A stretch of DNA of 64,000 nucleotides. It comes from JALHVH01 sp963773685 (lineage in GTDB: Bacteria > Acidobacteriota > Aminicenantia > Aminicenantales > Saccharicenantaceae). Position 1 is the first letter of the stretch, and each line of letters opens with the position of its first letter. Below the pieces are notes generated by a model, which saw only the letters and a list, made by a program, of their open reading frames with translations, searched no databases and was not told the DNA's origin. The position numbers were made by a program, and so were the translations under genes. The stretch covers positions 1 to 64,000 of the forward strand of contig CAVZBY010000013.1 in NCBI GenBank assembly GCA_963773685.1, written 5' to 3'. Below, in pieces: positions 36,419-46,426 of this stretch.

Positions 36419-37517
36419 ATGAGATTCACCACGTCCAAAGGAAAACATCCTGGACGAACTTCAGCTGCTCCAGGGGATCGTCGAGAAGCGGAACACGATG
36501 CCCATCCTGGCGAACGTCCTGATGAACGTGACGAAGGACGAGGTCGAGCTCACGGGGACGGACCTCGAGGTCGGCCTGAAGACGCATTTCGCGGCCGATA
36601 TCGATAAGCCCGGGGCGGTCACGGTCAACGGGAAGAAGATCTTCGAGATCGTCAAATCGCTCGCGGACGGCGGGAACGTCGTCTTCGAGATGAAGGACGA
36701 CCAGCTCGAGATCAGGGCCGGGGAGAGCGAGTTCAAGGTCCTCTGCCTGCCGAAGGAGGATTATCCCCCGGTTCCCGAGCCGCGATTCGAGAAGGGCATC
36801 CGGCTTCCCCTGGCGGGATTCAAGGATATGATCGATCGGGTCTATTACGCCATCACCCAGGAGCAGAGATATTACCTCAACGGGGCGCTCCTGACCCTGC
36901 GGAACAAGGAAATGGAGCTCGTCAGCACCGACGGCCACCGGCTGTCGTTCGTCTCCAGGGCGGTCGACGGCTTGAAGGTGGACAAGGACCTGAGCGTCAT
37001 CGTCGCCAAGAAAACGCTCAGCGAGCTCCGGAAGTTCGACGACGAATCGGTCGAGTTCGATCTCGACGACAACAACCTGTTCTTCCGGGTCGAGAACCGG
37101 ACCCTCCTCTCCCGGGTCATCGAGAGCAAGTTCCCCAACTACAAGGCCGTCATCCCGAAGGACAATCCGAACAAGCTCACGCTCTCGAGGGACGAGCTGG
37201 CCGGCGCCGTCCGGAGGGTCTATCTTCTCTCGGCCGAACGATCCAAGGGCATCAAGTTCTATCTGGAAAAGAACCGCATCCGGCTCTTCTCGTCGAATCC
37301 CGAGATCGGCGAGGCCCGGGACAAGCTGGCCGTGGAATACAAGGGCGACGACGTCGAGATCGGCTTCAACGCCCAGTACCTCCTCGATTTCCTGATGACC
37401 GTGACCTCGGAGTCCGTTTCCTTCGAGATCAAGGACGAGAACAGCGCCGTGCTCCTCAAGCCGGAACACGAAGAGGGCGTCAAGAACATCTACGTCCTCA
37501 TGCCGATGAAGATATAG
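36419..37517 (+). CDS. dnaN: DNA polymerase III beta sliding clamp
   Basis: Corrected length 365 residues. The start MRFTTSKE is joined to NILDELQLLQGIVEKRNTMP by removing one base near 36441 (AA[A][G]GAA; both codons are lysine). The rest is typical beta clamp: ILANVLMNVTKDEVELTGTD, STDGHRLSFVSR and C-terminal YVLMPMKI. It is the replication processivity factor, directly downstream of dnaA and the origin. Confidence 0.93.
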
Positions 37518-37551
37518 GCGAGACGCGCGGGACGAGCGAGCCGGCGAAGCT

Positions 37552-37574
37552 GTAGCCGCAGGCTTCAGCCTGCG
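37552..37574 (+). repeat. GCAGGCTTCAGCCTGC palindrome copy
   Basis: GTAGCCGCAGGCTTCAGCCTGCG, one base different from the copies at 2460 and 29296, 35 bases after dnaN. Confidence 0.75.
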
Positions 37575-37607
37575 TCCAGAAGGATCCGTGGGCCGGGGGG
37601 CGGGGGG

Positions 37608-37648
37608 AACAGATACCCCCCTTTGTAAAAGGGGGGCTGGGGGGATTT
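37608..37648. repeat. CCCCCTTT palindrome copy
   Basis: A single unit, CCCCCCTTTGTAAAAGGGGGG, followed by CTGGGGGGATTTAATT. It lies between convergent dnaN and the hydrogenase maturation protease, where it could also act as a two-way terminator. Confidence 0.65.
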
Positions 37649-37660
37649 AATTAACCCGAA

Positions 37661-38180
37661 CTAAGCCCTTTTCCCGGGCTTGGCCTTGCCGATGATCTCG
37701 GTCAGGTAATCCGCGACCGTCTTGACCGCGGCCTTGATGATCCGGGTTGACCGGGGCGCCGAAGGACAGGTCGCGGGCCTGGATGCCGAGGACCGTGACC
37801 TTGCACTCGATGCTCTGCTCCAGGTAGGAAATGAGGACCATGAGCGGGATCTTGTGGCTCGAGATCTCCTCGATGGCGATCTTCTCCTTCTCCAGGACGA
37901 AGATCTCGCCGGGCTTAAGCCCGGCCAGGGCGGCGTCGATGATGATGACCCGCGTCGGCCGGAACTTCCGGATGATGCCCGTGTAGTTCTCGGGGACGTC
38001 GTAGGTGCGAAGGATCTTGACGGCGCGCCGCTCCTTTGCCGGGATGTTCTTGAGGAGGGCCTCGGCGCACAGGAGCCCCGCCGCATCGTCCCCCTTGAGG
38101 GGGTTCCCGACGCCCAGGATGACGATCCGGCCCTTGCCCCGCATCCCCGCCGCCAGCGCTTTCTTCCAGTCCTTAGGCAT
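37661..38180 (-). CDS. [NiFe] hydrogenase maturation protease (HycI-like, M52)
   Basis: Corrected to 172 residues. Signature GVGNPLKGDDAAGLLCAEAL, then TYDVPENYTGIIRKF and IDAALAGLKPGEIFVLE, which match HycI rather than HyaD-type proteases. The enzyme clips the C-terminal tail of the hydrogenase large subunit after Ni insertion, using the acidic residues as Ni ligands. One extra C near 37746 shifts the last 28 residues; corrected end AAVKTVADYLTEIIGKAKPG. It lies downstream of the hydrogenase operon whose large subunit carries a cleavable tail. Confidence 0.88.
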
Positions 38181-38215
38181 CTCTCTTTCGTGCTTCCTTT
38201 TAACGTAATCTTAGC

Positions 38216-38224
38216 ATTATAGCA
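38216..38224 (-). promoter_or_regulatory. extended -10 promoter for the maturation protease
   Basis: The minus strand reads TGCTATAAT, an extended -10 element, 35 bases before the protease start at 38180. Confidence 0.45.
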
Positions 38225-38364
38225 CGCACAATTCGAGGTTTGTATAAAGCGCGCCGTCTCTTTTCCCCCTGCCCAGGGACTTCCGCCAGGAACGAAGGAT
38301 TGGCGGGCGAGGGACGGAGGGGATATCCCGGAGGAAGCCGTCGAGGGGCGGAGCGGGCACGGTT

Positions 38365-38383
38365 CCCCGTCCGCAGGACGGGG
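38365..38383. terminator. GC-rich hairpin after the hydrogenase operon
   Basis: CCCCGTCC-GCA-GGACGGGG is a perfect eight-pair stem, 37 bases past the end of the last hydrogenase gene. No T-run follows, so intrinsic termination is uncertain. Confidence 0.4.
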
Positions 38384-38419
38384 AGAGCGAAGAGCCGGCG
38401 AGCCCTGAACGCCGTCGCC

Positions 38420-38860
38420 CTAGGCCGAGACTTCCGTCTTGGGCGCGGCCGGCGCGGCGGGGGCGGCGGGAGCCTTGGGCTTCTGGACGGCCCGGACGAA
38501 CTCCCATTGGGCCTTGAGGGCGTGACGGTCGAAGGCCGCGATCTCGAACAGGTCGTCCATGTCCATGGCCTTCTTCGGCGTCGTCGGGCAGGAATCCACG
38601 CACTGGGCGCAGTGGATGCAGCGGTCGTTGTGGATGATCATCTTGAACCGCTTCTCGGCCTCGTTGACCGAGGTGATCTCGATGGCCTCGGCCGGGCAGT
38701 CCCGCTCGCAGGCCTTGCAGACGATGCACAGCTCGGGGTGGAGGAACGGCGTTCCCCGGAAATCCTTGGGGACCACGAGCTTCTTGAACGGATAGTCCAC
38801 GGTGGCGGGCTTCTTGAAGAGGTGGCGGAGGAGCTCCGGGAGGAAGGCGGCTATCTTCAT
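38420..38860 (-). CDS. hydrogenase ferredoxin-like subunit (HycF/NuoI-like)
   Basis: 146 residues with two 4Fe-4S clusters, CIVCKACERDCP and CIHCAQCVDSCP, the NuoI/HycF pattern, and an Ala/Pro-rich tail. It relays electrons between a soluble donor, probably ferredoxin, and the small subunit. Its start overlaps the end of the NuoH-like gene by four bases. Last gene of the eleven-gene operon. Frame intact. Confidence 0.9.
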   Translation of the reverse strand: MKIAAFLPELLRHLFKKPATVDYPFKKLVVPKDFRGTPFLHPELCIVCKACERDCPAEAIEITSVNEAEKRFKMIIHNDRCIHCAQCVDSCPTTPKKAMDMDDLFEIAAFDRHALKAQWEFVRAVQKPKAPAAPAAPAAPKTEVSA

Positions 38861-39829
38861 GACAGGAATCCCTTGATCAAGATGACGATGAGAAGCTGGA
38901 GGACGGCCAGGGGCGCCAGGATCTTCCAGGCGAAGGTGATCGACCTGGTCGATCCGGATCCGCGACGTCAGCGCCCGCATCAGGGACAGCAGGAAGATGA
39001 CGAACAGGGTCTTGACGACGAAGTTCGCGAATCCGATGAAGACGCCGCCCGGGAACCCGGCCAGGAACACGGCGGAAAGCAGGCCGGCCGAGACGACCAT
39101 CTCGATGTCCGTCATCAGGCGGAAGAAGGCCAGCTTCTTGCCGGAATATTCGGTGAAGGTCCCGCCGACGACCTCGGTCTCGGCGTGGGGGATGTCGAAG
39201 GGCGTCCGCTCGAGCTTGGCCTGGACGGCGATGAGGGCGACGACGAAGCCCAGGAGGTTCGGGAGGATGAGGAGCGGCTTCTGCTGGTAGAAATGCGCGA
39301 TCTCGGCGAGGCGCCAGGAGCCGGCCAGGAGGGCCGGGCTGAGGACCGAGAGGAACAGGGGCACTTCGTAGCCGAAGAGCATGGTCAGGACGCGGGTCGC
39401 GCCGATCGTCGAGAAGAAGCTCGTCGAAGACCAGCCGGCCAGGAAGAAGATGAGGGTCGGCAGGCTCAGCATGTAGAGGACGACGATGATGTCGCCCGGG
39501 AAGGAGGTCGGCCCGGGGACGGCGAGGTCGAAGTTCCAGACCGGGAGGAGCAGGCCGGCGGCCGCGACGATGGCCAGCCCGAAGACCGGGAGGGCGTTGA
39601 ACAGGCGCTTGTCGGCCGCGTCCGGGACGATGTCCTCCTTGGACATGAGCTTGATGAAATCGGCCACGGGCTGGAGGAGGCCCCACCTCCCCGTGTGGGT
39701 CGGGCCCATCCGGTTCTGGAGGCGGGCGTAGATCTTGCGGTCGAACCACTCGCAGAAAGTGGAATAGACGAAGAGGAAGAGGAGCCCGGGATAGACCAGG
39801 AGATAGAGGAGGGTTCTTAGAAGGGCCAT
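38857..39829 (-). CDS. hydrogenase membrane anchor (HycD/NuoH-like)
   Basis: Corrected to 323 residues and eight or so helices. The NuoH-family loops are clear: EWFDRKIYARLQNRMGPTHT and RTPFDIPHAETEVVGGTFTE. It holds the hydrophilic arm on the membrane and connects electron transfer to ion pumping. One extra base near 38942 (GT[C][G]ATC, both valine) splits the raw frame. The corrected tail is ITFAWKILAPLAVLQLLIVI. It overlaps the large-subunit gene by 13 bases. Confidence 0.9.
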
Positions 39830-41020
39830 ACCGCATTCCCTTTCCGAGTGACGTTCGTCGACCGCCCGGCGGCCATCTGCCGCAGCTCGCTGAACCGGAG
39901 GACGCGTCTCCTCGCCGCTCCGGGCGTCGACGACCTCGACGGTCCGCTCGGCGCAGCAGATGCAGGGGTCGATGGCGGCGAAGATGAGCGGGATGTCCGC
40001 GATGAAGCCGTTCTTGAGCATCTTGATGGTCGCGGCGTAGTTGGCCAGCGTCGGGGCCCGGACCTTGAGCCGTTCCGGCTTGTCCGTGCCGTTGGCCTTG
40101 ATGTAGTGGATGTTCTCGCCGCGGGGCGCCTCGTAGCGGCTGACGACCTCGCCGGGCTTGGCCCGGCGGGGCGCCCTGACGGCGACGGGGCCGGCGGGCA
40201 GGTTCTTCAGCAGGAATTCGATGATGTTGTAGGACTGGAGGAGCTCCTTGACCCGGACGACGGTCCGGCCGAGGACGTCGCACGAATCGGCCGTGCAGAC
40301 CTCGAAGGGGACCTCGTCGTAGATGCCGTAGGGATCGTCCTTGCGCACGTCCTGGGCGATGCCCGAGGCCCGGGCCGTCGGCCCGACGGCGCAGAGGGCG
40401 AGGGCGTCCTCCTTCGACAGGAACCCGACGTTGGCCAGGCGGGCCGCGAAGCTCGGCTCGTTGGCCCCGATCATCAGGTAGTACTTGGTCCGCTCCCGGA
40501 GGAGGTCCAGGGAGCCGAGGATATGCGCCTTGAGGGCATCGTCGACGTCGCGGCGGACGCCGCCGAGGGTGTTGATGGCGTAGTGGACGCGGTTGCCGGA
40601 GATCATCTCCAGGATATCCATGACGACCTCGCGGTCCCGCCAGGTGTACATGAAGAACGAGTCGAAGCCCGCCTCGTGGCCGGCGACGCCGAGCCAGAGG
40701 AGGTGGCTGTGGACCCGCTCGAGCTCGGAGACGAGGTAGCGGATGTACAGGCCCCGTCTCGGGGCCTCGACCTCGAGGAGCTTCTCGACGCCCTGGACGA
40801 AGCAGGTCGCGTGGGAGTGCGAGCAGATGCCGCAGATGCGCTCGGTCAGATAGATGTTCTGGAGATAGGTCTTTTCCTCGGCCAGCTTCTCCAGGCCGCG
40901 ATGGTTGTATCCCAGGCGGAGGTCGGCGTCGGTGATGACCTCACCGTCGACCGTCATCCGCAGGCTGATGGGCTCCTTGAGGGCCGGATGCTGGGGCCCG
41001 ATGGGGATCTGGACCTTCAT
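39817..41020 (-). CDS. group 4 [NiFe] hydrogenase large subunit (HycE/NuoD-like)
   Basis: Corrected to 400 residues. It opens MKVQIPIGPQHPALKEPISL. All four Ni-binding cysteines are present: ERICGICSHSHATCF near residue 63 and DPCICCAER near 350. This makes it a hydrogenase rather than complex I NuoD, which lacks them. After DPCICCAER comes a tail of about 40 residues, TVEVVDARSGEETR onward, resembling the HycE tail cut by HycI, whose gene is adjacent. One extra base near 39909 (CG[T][C]CTC, both arginine) breaks the raw frame. Confidence 0.92.
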
Positions 41021-41491
41021 AACCTTCCTCCGGGGATCTTCTCTTCGGGCCGCGTGAATTTCCAGTCCTTGCGGAGGGGGTAGTTCTCCGGCGGCCAGTC
41101 GTCGGGCACGATGAGGGGCCGCGGGTCGGAGAGGCCCTCGACGACGATGCCGAACATGTCCTGGATCTCACGCTCGTAGAGGATGGCCCCGGGGATGACC
41201 GGGGTGATGGACGGGCACGCGGGGCGCCGACCGGGGGATCTCCGTCCGGACCGTGAGGCAGGTATGGGCGTTGGCGAAGTGGTAGAGGAGCTCGAAGGCC
41301 TCGCCCTTGTCCACGCCGCTGATCGTGGCCAGGTAGGCGAAGCCGAGGCCGTCCCGCAGGGCCCGGACGGAGTCCGGGAGGGCGGCGGGAGCGACCGTGA
41401 GGAAGATCCGCCGCTCCGACGGATTCGTGATCGCGAGGACCCTGGCGCCGAGGAGGCCCTGGATCCTTTCGATGATCTCTGTATCTTTCAT
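41017..41491 (-). CDS. hydrogenase subunit (NuoC-like, 30 kDa)
   Basis: Corrected to 157 residues. NuoC/HycE-N landmarks are TISGVDKGEAFELLYHFANA, YEREIQDMFGIVVEGLSDPR and PENYPLRKDW near the end. In E. coli Hyc it is fused to the large subunit; here it is a separate gene overlapping it by four bases. The frame breaks near 41222 at CC[C][G]TCC, where both alternatives are proline. Confidence 0.88.
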
Positions 41492-41505
41492 ATCGACCTC
41501 GAGGC

Positions 41506-41926
41506 TCAGAGTTTTCCGAGGAGCTTGACGACGCCGTCCAGGATGGCGTCCGGCCGGGCCGGGCAGCCGGGGACGTAGGCGTCCACGGGGATGACCTGGT
41601 CGATGCCCGCCCTCGACGTTGTAGGCGCCGCGGTAGACGCAGCCGGACATGGCGCAGGCGCCGACGGCCACGACGAACTTCGGGTCGGGGACCTGTTCGT
41701 AGATGCGGATGATCCGGTCCTTGATCTGGCGGGTCACCGGGCCGGTGCAGACGATGACGTCGGCGTGCCGGGGGGTGGCCTTGAGCAGGACGCCGAGCCG
41801 CTCGACGTCGAACCGGGGCGTCAGGGCCGCGACGATCTCGATGTCGCAGGCGTTGCAGGCGCCGGAATTGAGATGGAGGATCCAGGGCGACTTGATCCGC
41901 GACCAGCGTACCAATCTATTGAGCAT
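41506..41926 (-). CDS. hydrogenase small subunit (HycG/NuoB-like)
   Basis: Corrected to 139 residues. Cysteines for the proximal cluster are in LNSGACNACDIEIVAALTPR, VGACAMSGCVYRGAYN and VDAYVPGCPARPDAILDGV. It passes electrons to the Ni-Fe site in the large subunit. An extra base near 41615 (GG[G][C]ATC, both glycine) breaks the frame; corrected reading is NVEGGIDQVIPVDAYVPGCP. Confidence 0.9.
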
Positions 41927-41927
41927 G

Positions 41928-42263
41928 TCAACTCCTTGTCACGAGCGCCATGATGGAGAGGAAGATCATGGCCAGATAGACGATGGCGAAGAAGACGATC
42001 TTCCCCGACAGGCACGGTGGCGATGACGAGCGCCGCCACGTGCATCATGGTGAAGAACAGGGCGATGAAGAAGAACAGCCGGTAGCCGAACTGGATCTTG
42101 AAGCCCGGCAGGTTCTCGCCGCAGGCGTAGGTCTCGAGCTTGCCGCCGACCTTCCGGGGCTTGGGCGCCATGCCCTTCCCCAGGAGGACGCAGCAGGAGC
42201 GGCCGCGCCGAGGAAGAAGAGGAAGGCCACCGGCGGGGAGAGGAGGAATGTGAGTCCTTTCAT
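41928..42263 (-). CDS. NuoA-like membrane subunit
   Basis: Corrected to 110 residues with three helices. The conserved NuoA-type loop KLETYACGENLPGFKIQFGY sits between helices 1 and 2. Three extra bases break it: two near 42190-42196 (alternative endings of alanine and leucine codons) and one near 42015 (valine). The corrected start reads FFLGAAALLVLLGKGMAPKP. NuoA-type subunits are not universal in group 4 hydrogenases, so this one is closer to complex I in architecture. Confidence 0.75.
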
Positions 42264-42266
42264 GGT

Positions 42267-42576
42267 TCAACCCTTCAGCTTCGCGAGTTTCCGGACGTCC
42301 AGACTCCCGGTCTTCCGGTAGATGTTGATGATGAGGGCCAGGGCCGTGGCGACCAGGCTGACCTCGACGACGATGTAGGTGACGACGAGGGCCTGGGCGG
42401 CCAGGATGCTGTTGCGGCGCGGCGCCGGTGGCCACGAGGGCCAGGCTGACGGCCTTGCTGACGACCTCGATGCCGATGAAGAGCTTGATGAGGTTCCTCA
42501 TGGTCAGCAGGCAGTAGATGCCCGAGAACAGGAGGACGGCCACGAAGAGCATATACAGGATCCAGGTGTCATTCAT
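42267..42576 (-). CDS. NuoK/HyfE-like membrane subunit
   Basis: Corrected to 102 residues and three helices: MNDTWILYMLFVAVLLFSGI, then NLIKLFIGIEVVSKAVSLAL with the conserved membrane glutamate, then QALVVTYIVVEVSLVATALA. Resembles NuoK/MrpC. One extra base near 42419 (GC[G][C]CGC, both alanine). It overlaps the preceding gene by eight bases. Confidence 0.82.
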
Positions 42577-43053
42577 CTTTGTCGTTCCTTTTCCGGAAGA
42601 GGGCCAGGACGGCGAAGACGCCGGCGAAGATGACGGCGATCTGGCCGACGAGGTCGAACGTGCGGGCGCTCCAGAGGACCTGGCCGAACGTCCCGGTCTC
42701 CGCCGGGGCGGCGAGGGCGGGGATCCGCGCCAGGAGCTTCTTCATGACGAGGACGTCGATCGCGGCGAAGAGCGACGAAGAAGACCGGGAAGGCGATCGT
42801 CGCCGCCTTGGATTCGGCCGCGGCCCCTCCCTTGGTCAGGGCGATGGTCAGCATGAAGAGGACGGTGATGAGGCCGGCGACGACCGAGATCTCGAAGACG
42901 CCGGCGTACGGGGCGTTCATCCGGAAGAAGATGATGCCCAGCAGGAGGCTGGCGACGGCGAGCGCGATCGCGGACCTCAGCAGGTCCTTGAGCAGGATGG
43001 CCAGGACCGAGAAGAGGACCAATCCGACGAGCAGAATGATTTGGTAGGACCAT
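42569..43053 (-). CDS. NuoJ/MrpB-like membrane subunit
   Basis: Corrected to 160 residues and about five helices. Segments LRSAIALAVASLLLGIIFFR and FEISVVAGLITVLFMLTIAL are typical of DUF4040/MrpB-NuoJ proteins of membrane-bound hydrogenases. Two extra bases, near 43048 and 42774 (GC[T][C]TTC, both alanine), split it. The corrected end reads VIFAGVFAVLALFRKRNDKD. Confidence 0.75.
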
Positions 43054-43056
43054 CGT

Positions 43057-44543
43057 TCATATTCCCCAGGAACCGAGCGCTATCCGGACTCCCTGGCCCA
43101 GGGCGTCCGCCGCCGGCTGGATCCAGGTCTTGATCGTCAGGGCGAAGAAGAGGCCGACGCCGAGGCAGAGGAGGGCGAGGATGACGTTGGACGGCCAGCA
43201 TCCAGAACGGCGCCTCCTTGACGTCCTTCCAGCGCTCGTCGAGCTTGCCGAAGAAGGCCTTGCGCTGGATGAGCAGGTAGTACCAGAGCGTCAGGACGCT
43301 GGCCAGGACGGCGGCAACGGCGAATCCCCACTGGCCGGCCTGGACCAGGGCGATGATGATGATGAGCTTGCTCCAGAAGCCGTTGAGCGGCGGCACGCCG
43401 GCGATCGACAGGGCGCCGATGAGGTTCGTGGCCGCGGTCACCGGCATCCGCTTGGCCAGGCCCGCCCATCTCGTCGAGGTTGCGCGTCCCGGTGGCCTGC
43501 TGGACGGAGCCGGAATTCAAGAACAGGAGGCCCTTGGCCAGGGCGTGGTTGATGAGGTGGAAGAGGCCGCCGGCGATGCCGAGCGGCGTCCCCAGGCCGA
43601 GGCCGAGGACGATGTAGCCGACCTGGCTGATGGACGAGTAGGCCAGCATCCTCTTGAGGTCCTTCTGGCCCAGGGCCAGGAAGGCCGCGGCGACCATGGA
43701 AAAGGTCGCGAGCGACATGAGGACGGTCGAGAGCGCCGGGGTCATGCCGAAGACGTTGAAGAAGATCCGGGTCAGGGCGTAGACGCCCGAGACCTTGATC
43801 AGGAGGCCCGACAGCATGGCCGAGATGGGCGCCGGGGCCGAAGGGTGGGCGTCCGGGAGCCAGGCGTGGAAGGGCATGAGGGCCGCCTTGAGCCCGAAGC
43901 CCATGATGAACAGGGCCGAGCAGGCGGCGACGACCCACCGCGAATCCGTGTCCTGGAGCCCCCGGGCCACGGCGGCGAAGCTCGACGTCCCCGGTGACGC
44001 CGAAGAGGACGGCGATCCCGATGAGGACGAAGGCCGAGGCGACGACCGAGAGCATGAGGTACTTGAAGGCCGCCTCGAGCTCGTCGGATTCGAGCCCGAA
44101 GGCCACCAGGGCGTAGGAGGCCACGGCCGCCACTTCGAGGAAGATGTAGACGTTGAACAGGTCGGCCGAGAGGACCAGGCCGTTCATCCCGGCGATCATG
44201 ACCAGGAAGAGGGCGTAGTAATTGGCCTTGGACCCGTAGTGCTTCATGTAGTCGATGGAGAAGATGCCCGGCGCAGAGGCCGACGAGGGCGACGGTGAAG
44301 AGCATGAACAGGCTGAACCCGTCGACCGCCAGACGGAGGTTGACCGGCTCGCCCAGCCAGGAGAACGTCCGGACGTACGGACCGGTCGCGGCGAGGTGCT
44401 CTCCCCAGGAGGACCGATTCGACGAGCAGGAAGAGCAGGACGGCGTTGGCCAGCACGTCCGGCAGGACCTGCTTGGAAACCCTGCCCAGCAGGGGCAGCA
44501 ACCCGGCGACGACGAGCGGCAGAGCGATGAAGAGAAAGATCAA
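43057..44543 (-). CDS. antiporter-like membrane subunit 3 (NuoN/MrpD-like)
   Basis: Corrected to 493 residues from TTG 44543 behind AGGAGAGG. The proton-antiporter signature has MNGLVLSADLFNVYIFLEVA, LKAALMPFHAWLPDAHPSAP, KRMLAYSSISQVGYIVLGLG and HLINHALAKGLLFLNSGSVQ. Five extra bases break the frame (near 44402, 44271, 43988, 43457 and 43197), each fitting a silent alternative. Removing all five gives exactly 494 codons. It is a likely ion-translocating subunit. Confidence 0.87.
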
Positions 44544-44555
44544 CGGTCCTCTCCT

Positions 44556-46426
44556 CTATTTCACTAAGTAGCGTGATGATCGAAGCCACGACGACGAGCC
44601 CGCCGACCGACCAGGCCAGGTAATTGGCGTACTGGCCGTTGTGGGCCTTGCTCAGGATGCCGGTGAACGTCCTGCCGACGGCCGTCACGACCTTCTCGAA
44701 GAAGAAGTCGATGGGCCGGTCGACGCCCTTGAACAGGACCCAGGACAGGCCCTGGATGAACTTGACGCCCTGCTCGTAGAGGTCGAAGACGCGGGCCTCG
44801 GCCAGGTCGTAGATCTGCTTGCAGGCCCGGGAACTTGTGGACGGGCTCGGAGGCCAGATAGGCCTTCTTGTCCCCCCGCTTCCAGCCGTAGGCGTGGAGG
44901 CCGAAGGCGATGAGCAGGCAGAGGATGGAGATCCCGGCCACGGGATTGAAGACGGCCAGGGCGTGGGACGTGAAGTCGAGATGCGCGCCGGCTTCGACGT
45001 GTCCGGCGAGGATGGGCTGGATGAAGGTCTCGAGGGGCAGCTTGTTGAAGACGCCGAAGGTGATGCACAGGGCGGCCAGGACGAGGATCGGGAGGACGAT
45101 CGGCGCCGGGCTTTCCTTCACGGCGGCGACCTCCTTCGAGCGGGGCCCGAAGAACACGGCGTGGCCGGCCTTGAGGAAGGAGGCGAAGGTGAAGATGGCC
45201 CCGACCCAGGCGGCGATGGCGAAGATGACGGAGCCCGATTCCAGGGCGCCGTGGAAGACCATCTCCTTCGAGACGAAGCCGTTGAGCGGCCAGACGCCCG
45301 AGATGGCCAGGGCGCAGACCGTGAAGCCCGCCGCCGTCAGGGGCATCTCGCGGGCGAGGCCGCCGAGCTTCTTGAGCTCGGTCGTCCCGGTCCGGTGCTC
45401 GACCGAGCCCGCGCTCAGGAAGAGCCCGCACTTATACATGGCGTGGTTGATCATGTGGAAGATGCCGCCGGCGATGCCGATCGGGACGGCCGTGCCGATG
45501 CCCAGGATCATGTAGCCGACCTGGCTGACGGCGTGGTAGGAGAGCAGGCGCTTGAAGTCCTTCTGGACGAGGGCCATCATGACGGCGAAGACGATGGTCA
45601 CGGCGCCGATGATCATCAGGACGAGGGACAGGCCGCTCCCCTTCTCGAGCGTGAAGAAGTCGAGGGTGATGCGGGCGAGGAGGTAGATGCCCAGGAGCTT
45701 CTCGAAGGCGGCCGGCAGGAAGGCCATGAAGCCGACCGGGGCGTCGACGGCGGCGTCCGGGATCCAGGTGTGGAACGGCATGGCCCCGGCCTTGCCGATG
45801 GCCCCGATCATCATCATGATGAAGGCGAGGACGGCGATGCCCTCGGGCCGGACCGAGACGGCGGACATCTTCAGGGTCCCGGTGATCGTCCAGAGGATGC
45901 CGATGCCCAGGATCATGCAGAAGTCGCAGAACCCGCTGATGACGAAGGCCTTGACGGCCGTCCGGTTCGACGTCGCCTTGCGGCCGATGGTGATGAGTCC
46001 GTAGATCGTCACCAGGAGGCCCTCCCAGAAGAAGACCAGGGGGACGAAGTTGTCGGCCAGGACGGCGCCGTTGGCCATGGCCGCGGCCAGGAAGACGTAG
46101 CCGTAATATTCCCGGGCCTTCGGGTCGTTCTTCATCTTCGACGTGGAGAATAGGGCGATGAGGAAGAGGAACCCGCCGAGGGCCAGCAGGATGAATTTCG
46201 AGAACTGGTAGAGCCTGAGGTCGAAATCGATGCCCATGCCCAGCCAGGGAAGGCTCAGCGAGAGGTCCCCGCCGGCGAAGAGGGCGAAGGCGAGGCCGAG
46301 CAGGCCCGCCGACCCGGCGACCGCCAGGACCTCGCGGACGAGGCGGACGCGCGAGGGCAGGGCCAGGAGGACCGCCGCCAGCAGGGCGGGCACGAGGATG
46401 GGCCAGAGGAGGGTATTGGGTGTCAT
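44556..46426 (-). CDS. antiporter-like membrane subunit 2 (NuoL/HyfB-like)
   Basis: Corrected to 622 residues, the largest of the three antiporter-like subunits. Motifs are GAIGKAGAMPFHTWIPDAAV, KRLLSYHAVSQVGYMILGIG and HMINHAMYKCGLFLSAGSVE; the C-terminal part has a long amphipathic region and a last helix (NYLAWSVGGLVVVASIITLL), as in NuoL/MrpA. Two extra bases, near 44831 and 44570, hide the true end. The second (CT[A][C]TTA, both leucine) restores ...TLLVK and a TAG just before the next ribosome site. Start chosen at ATG 46426, overlapping the upstream stop. Confidence 0.88.

Noticed and set aside
38420..41020. An 866-residue fusion of hydrogenase large subunit, NuoH-like and NuoI-like proteins
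   Set aside because: Two frame faults (39909 and 38942) bring the frames together. The restored reading has three separate overlapping genes.
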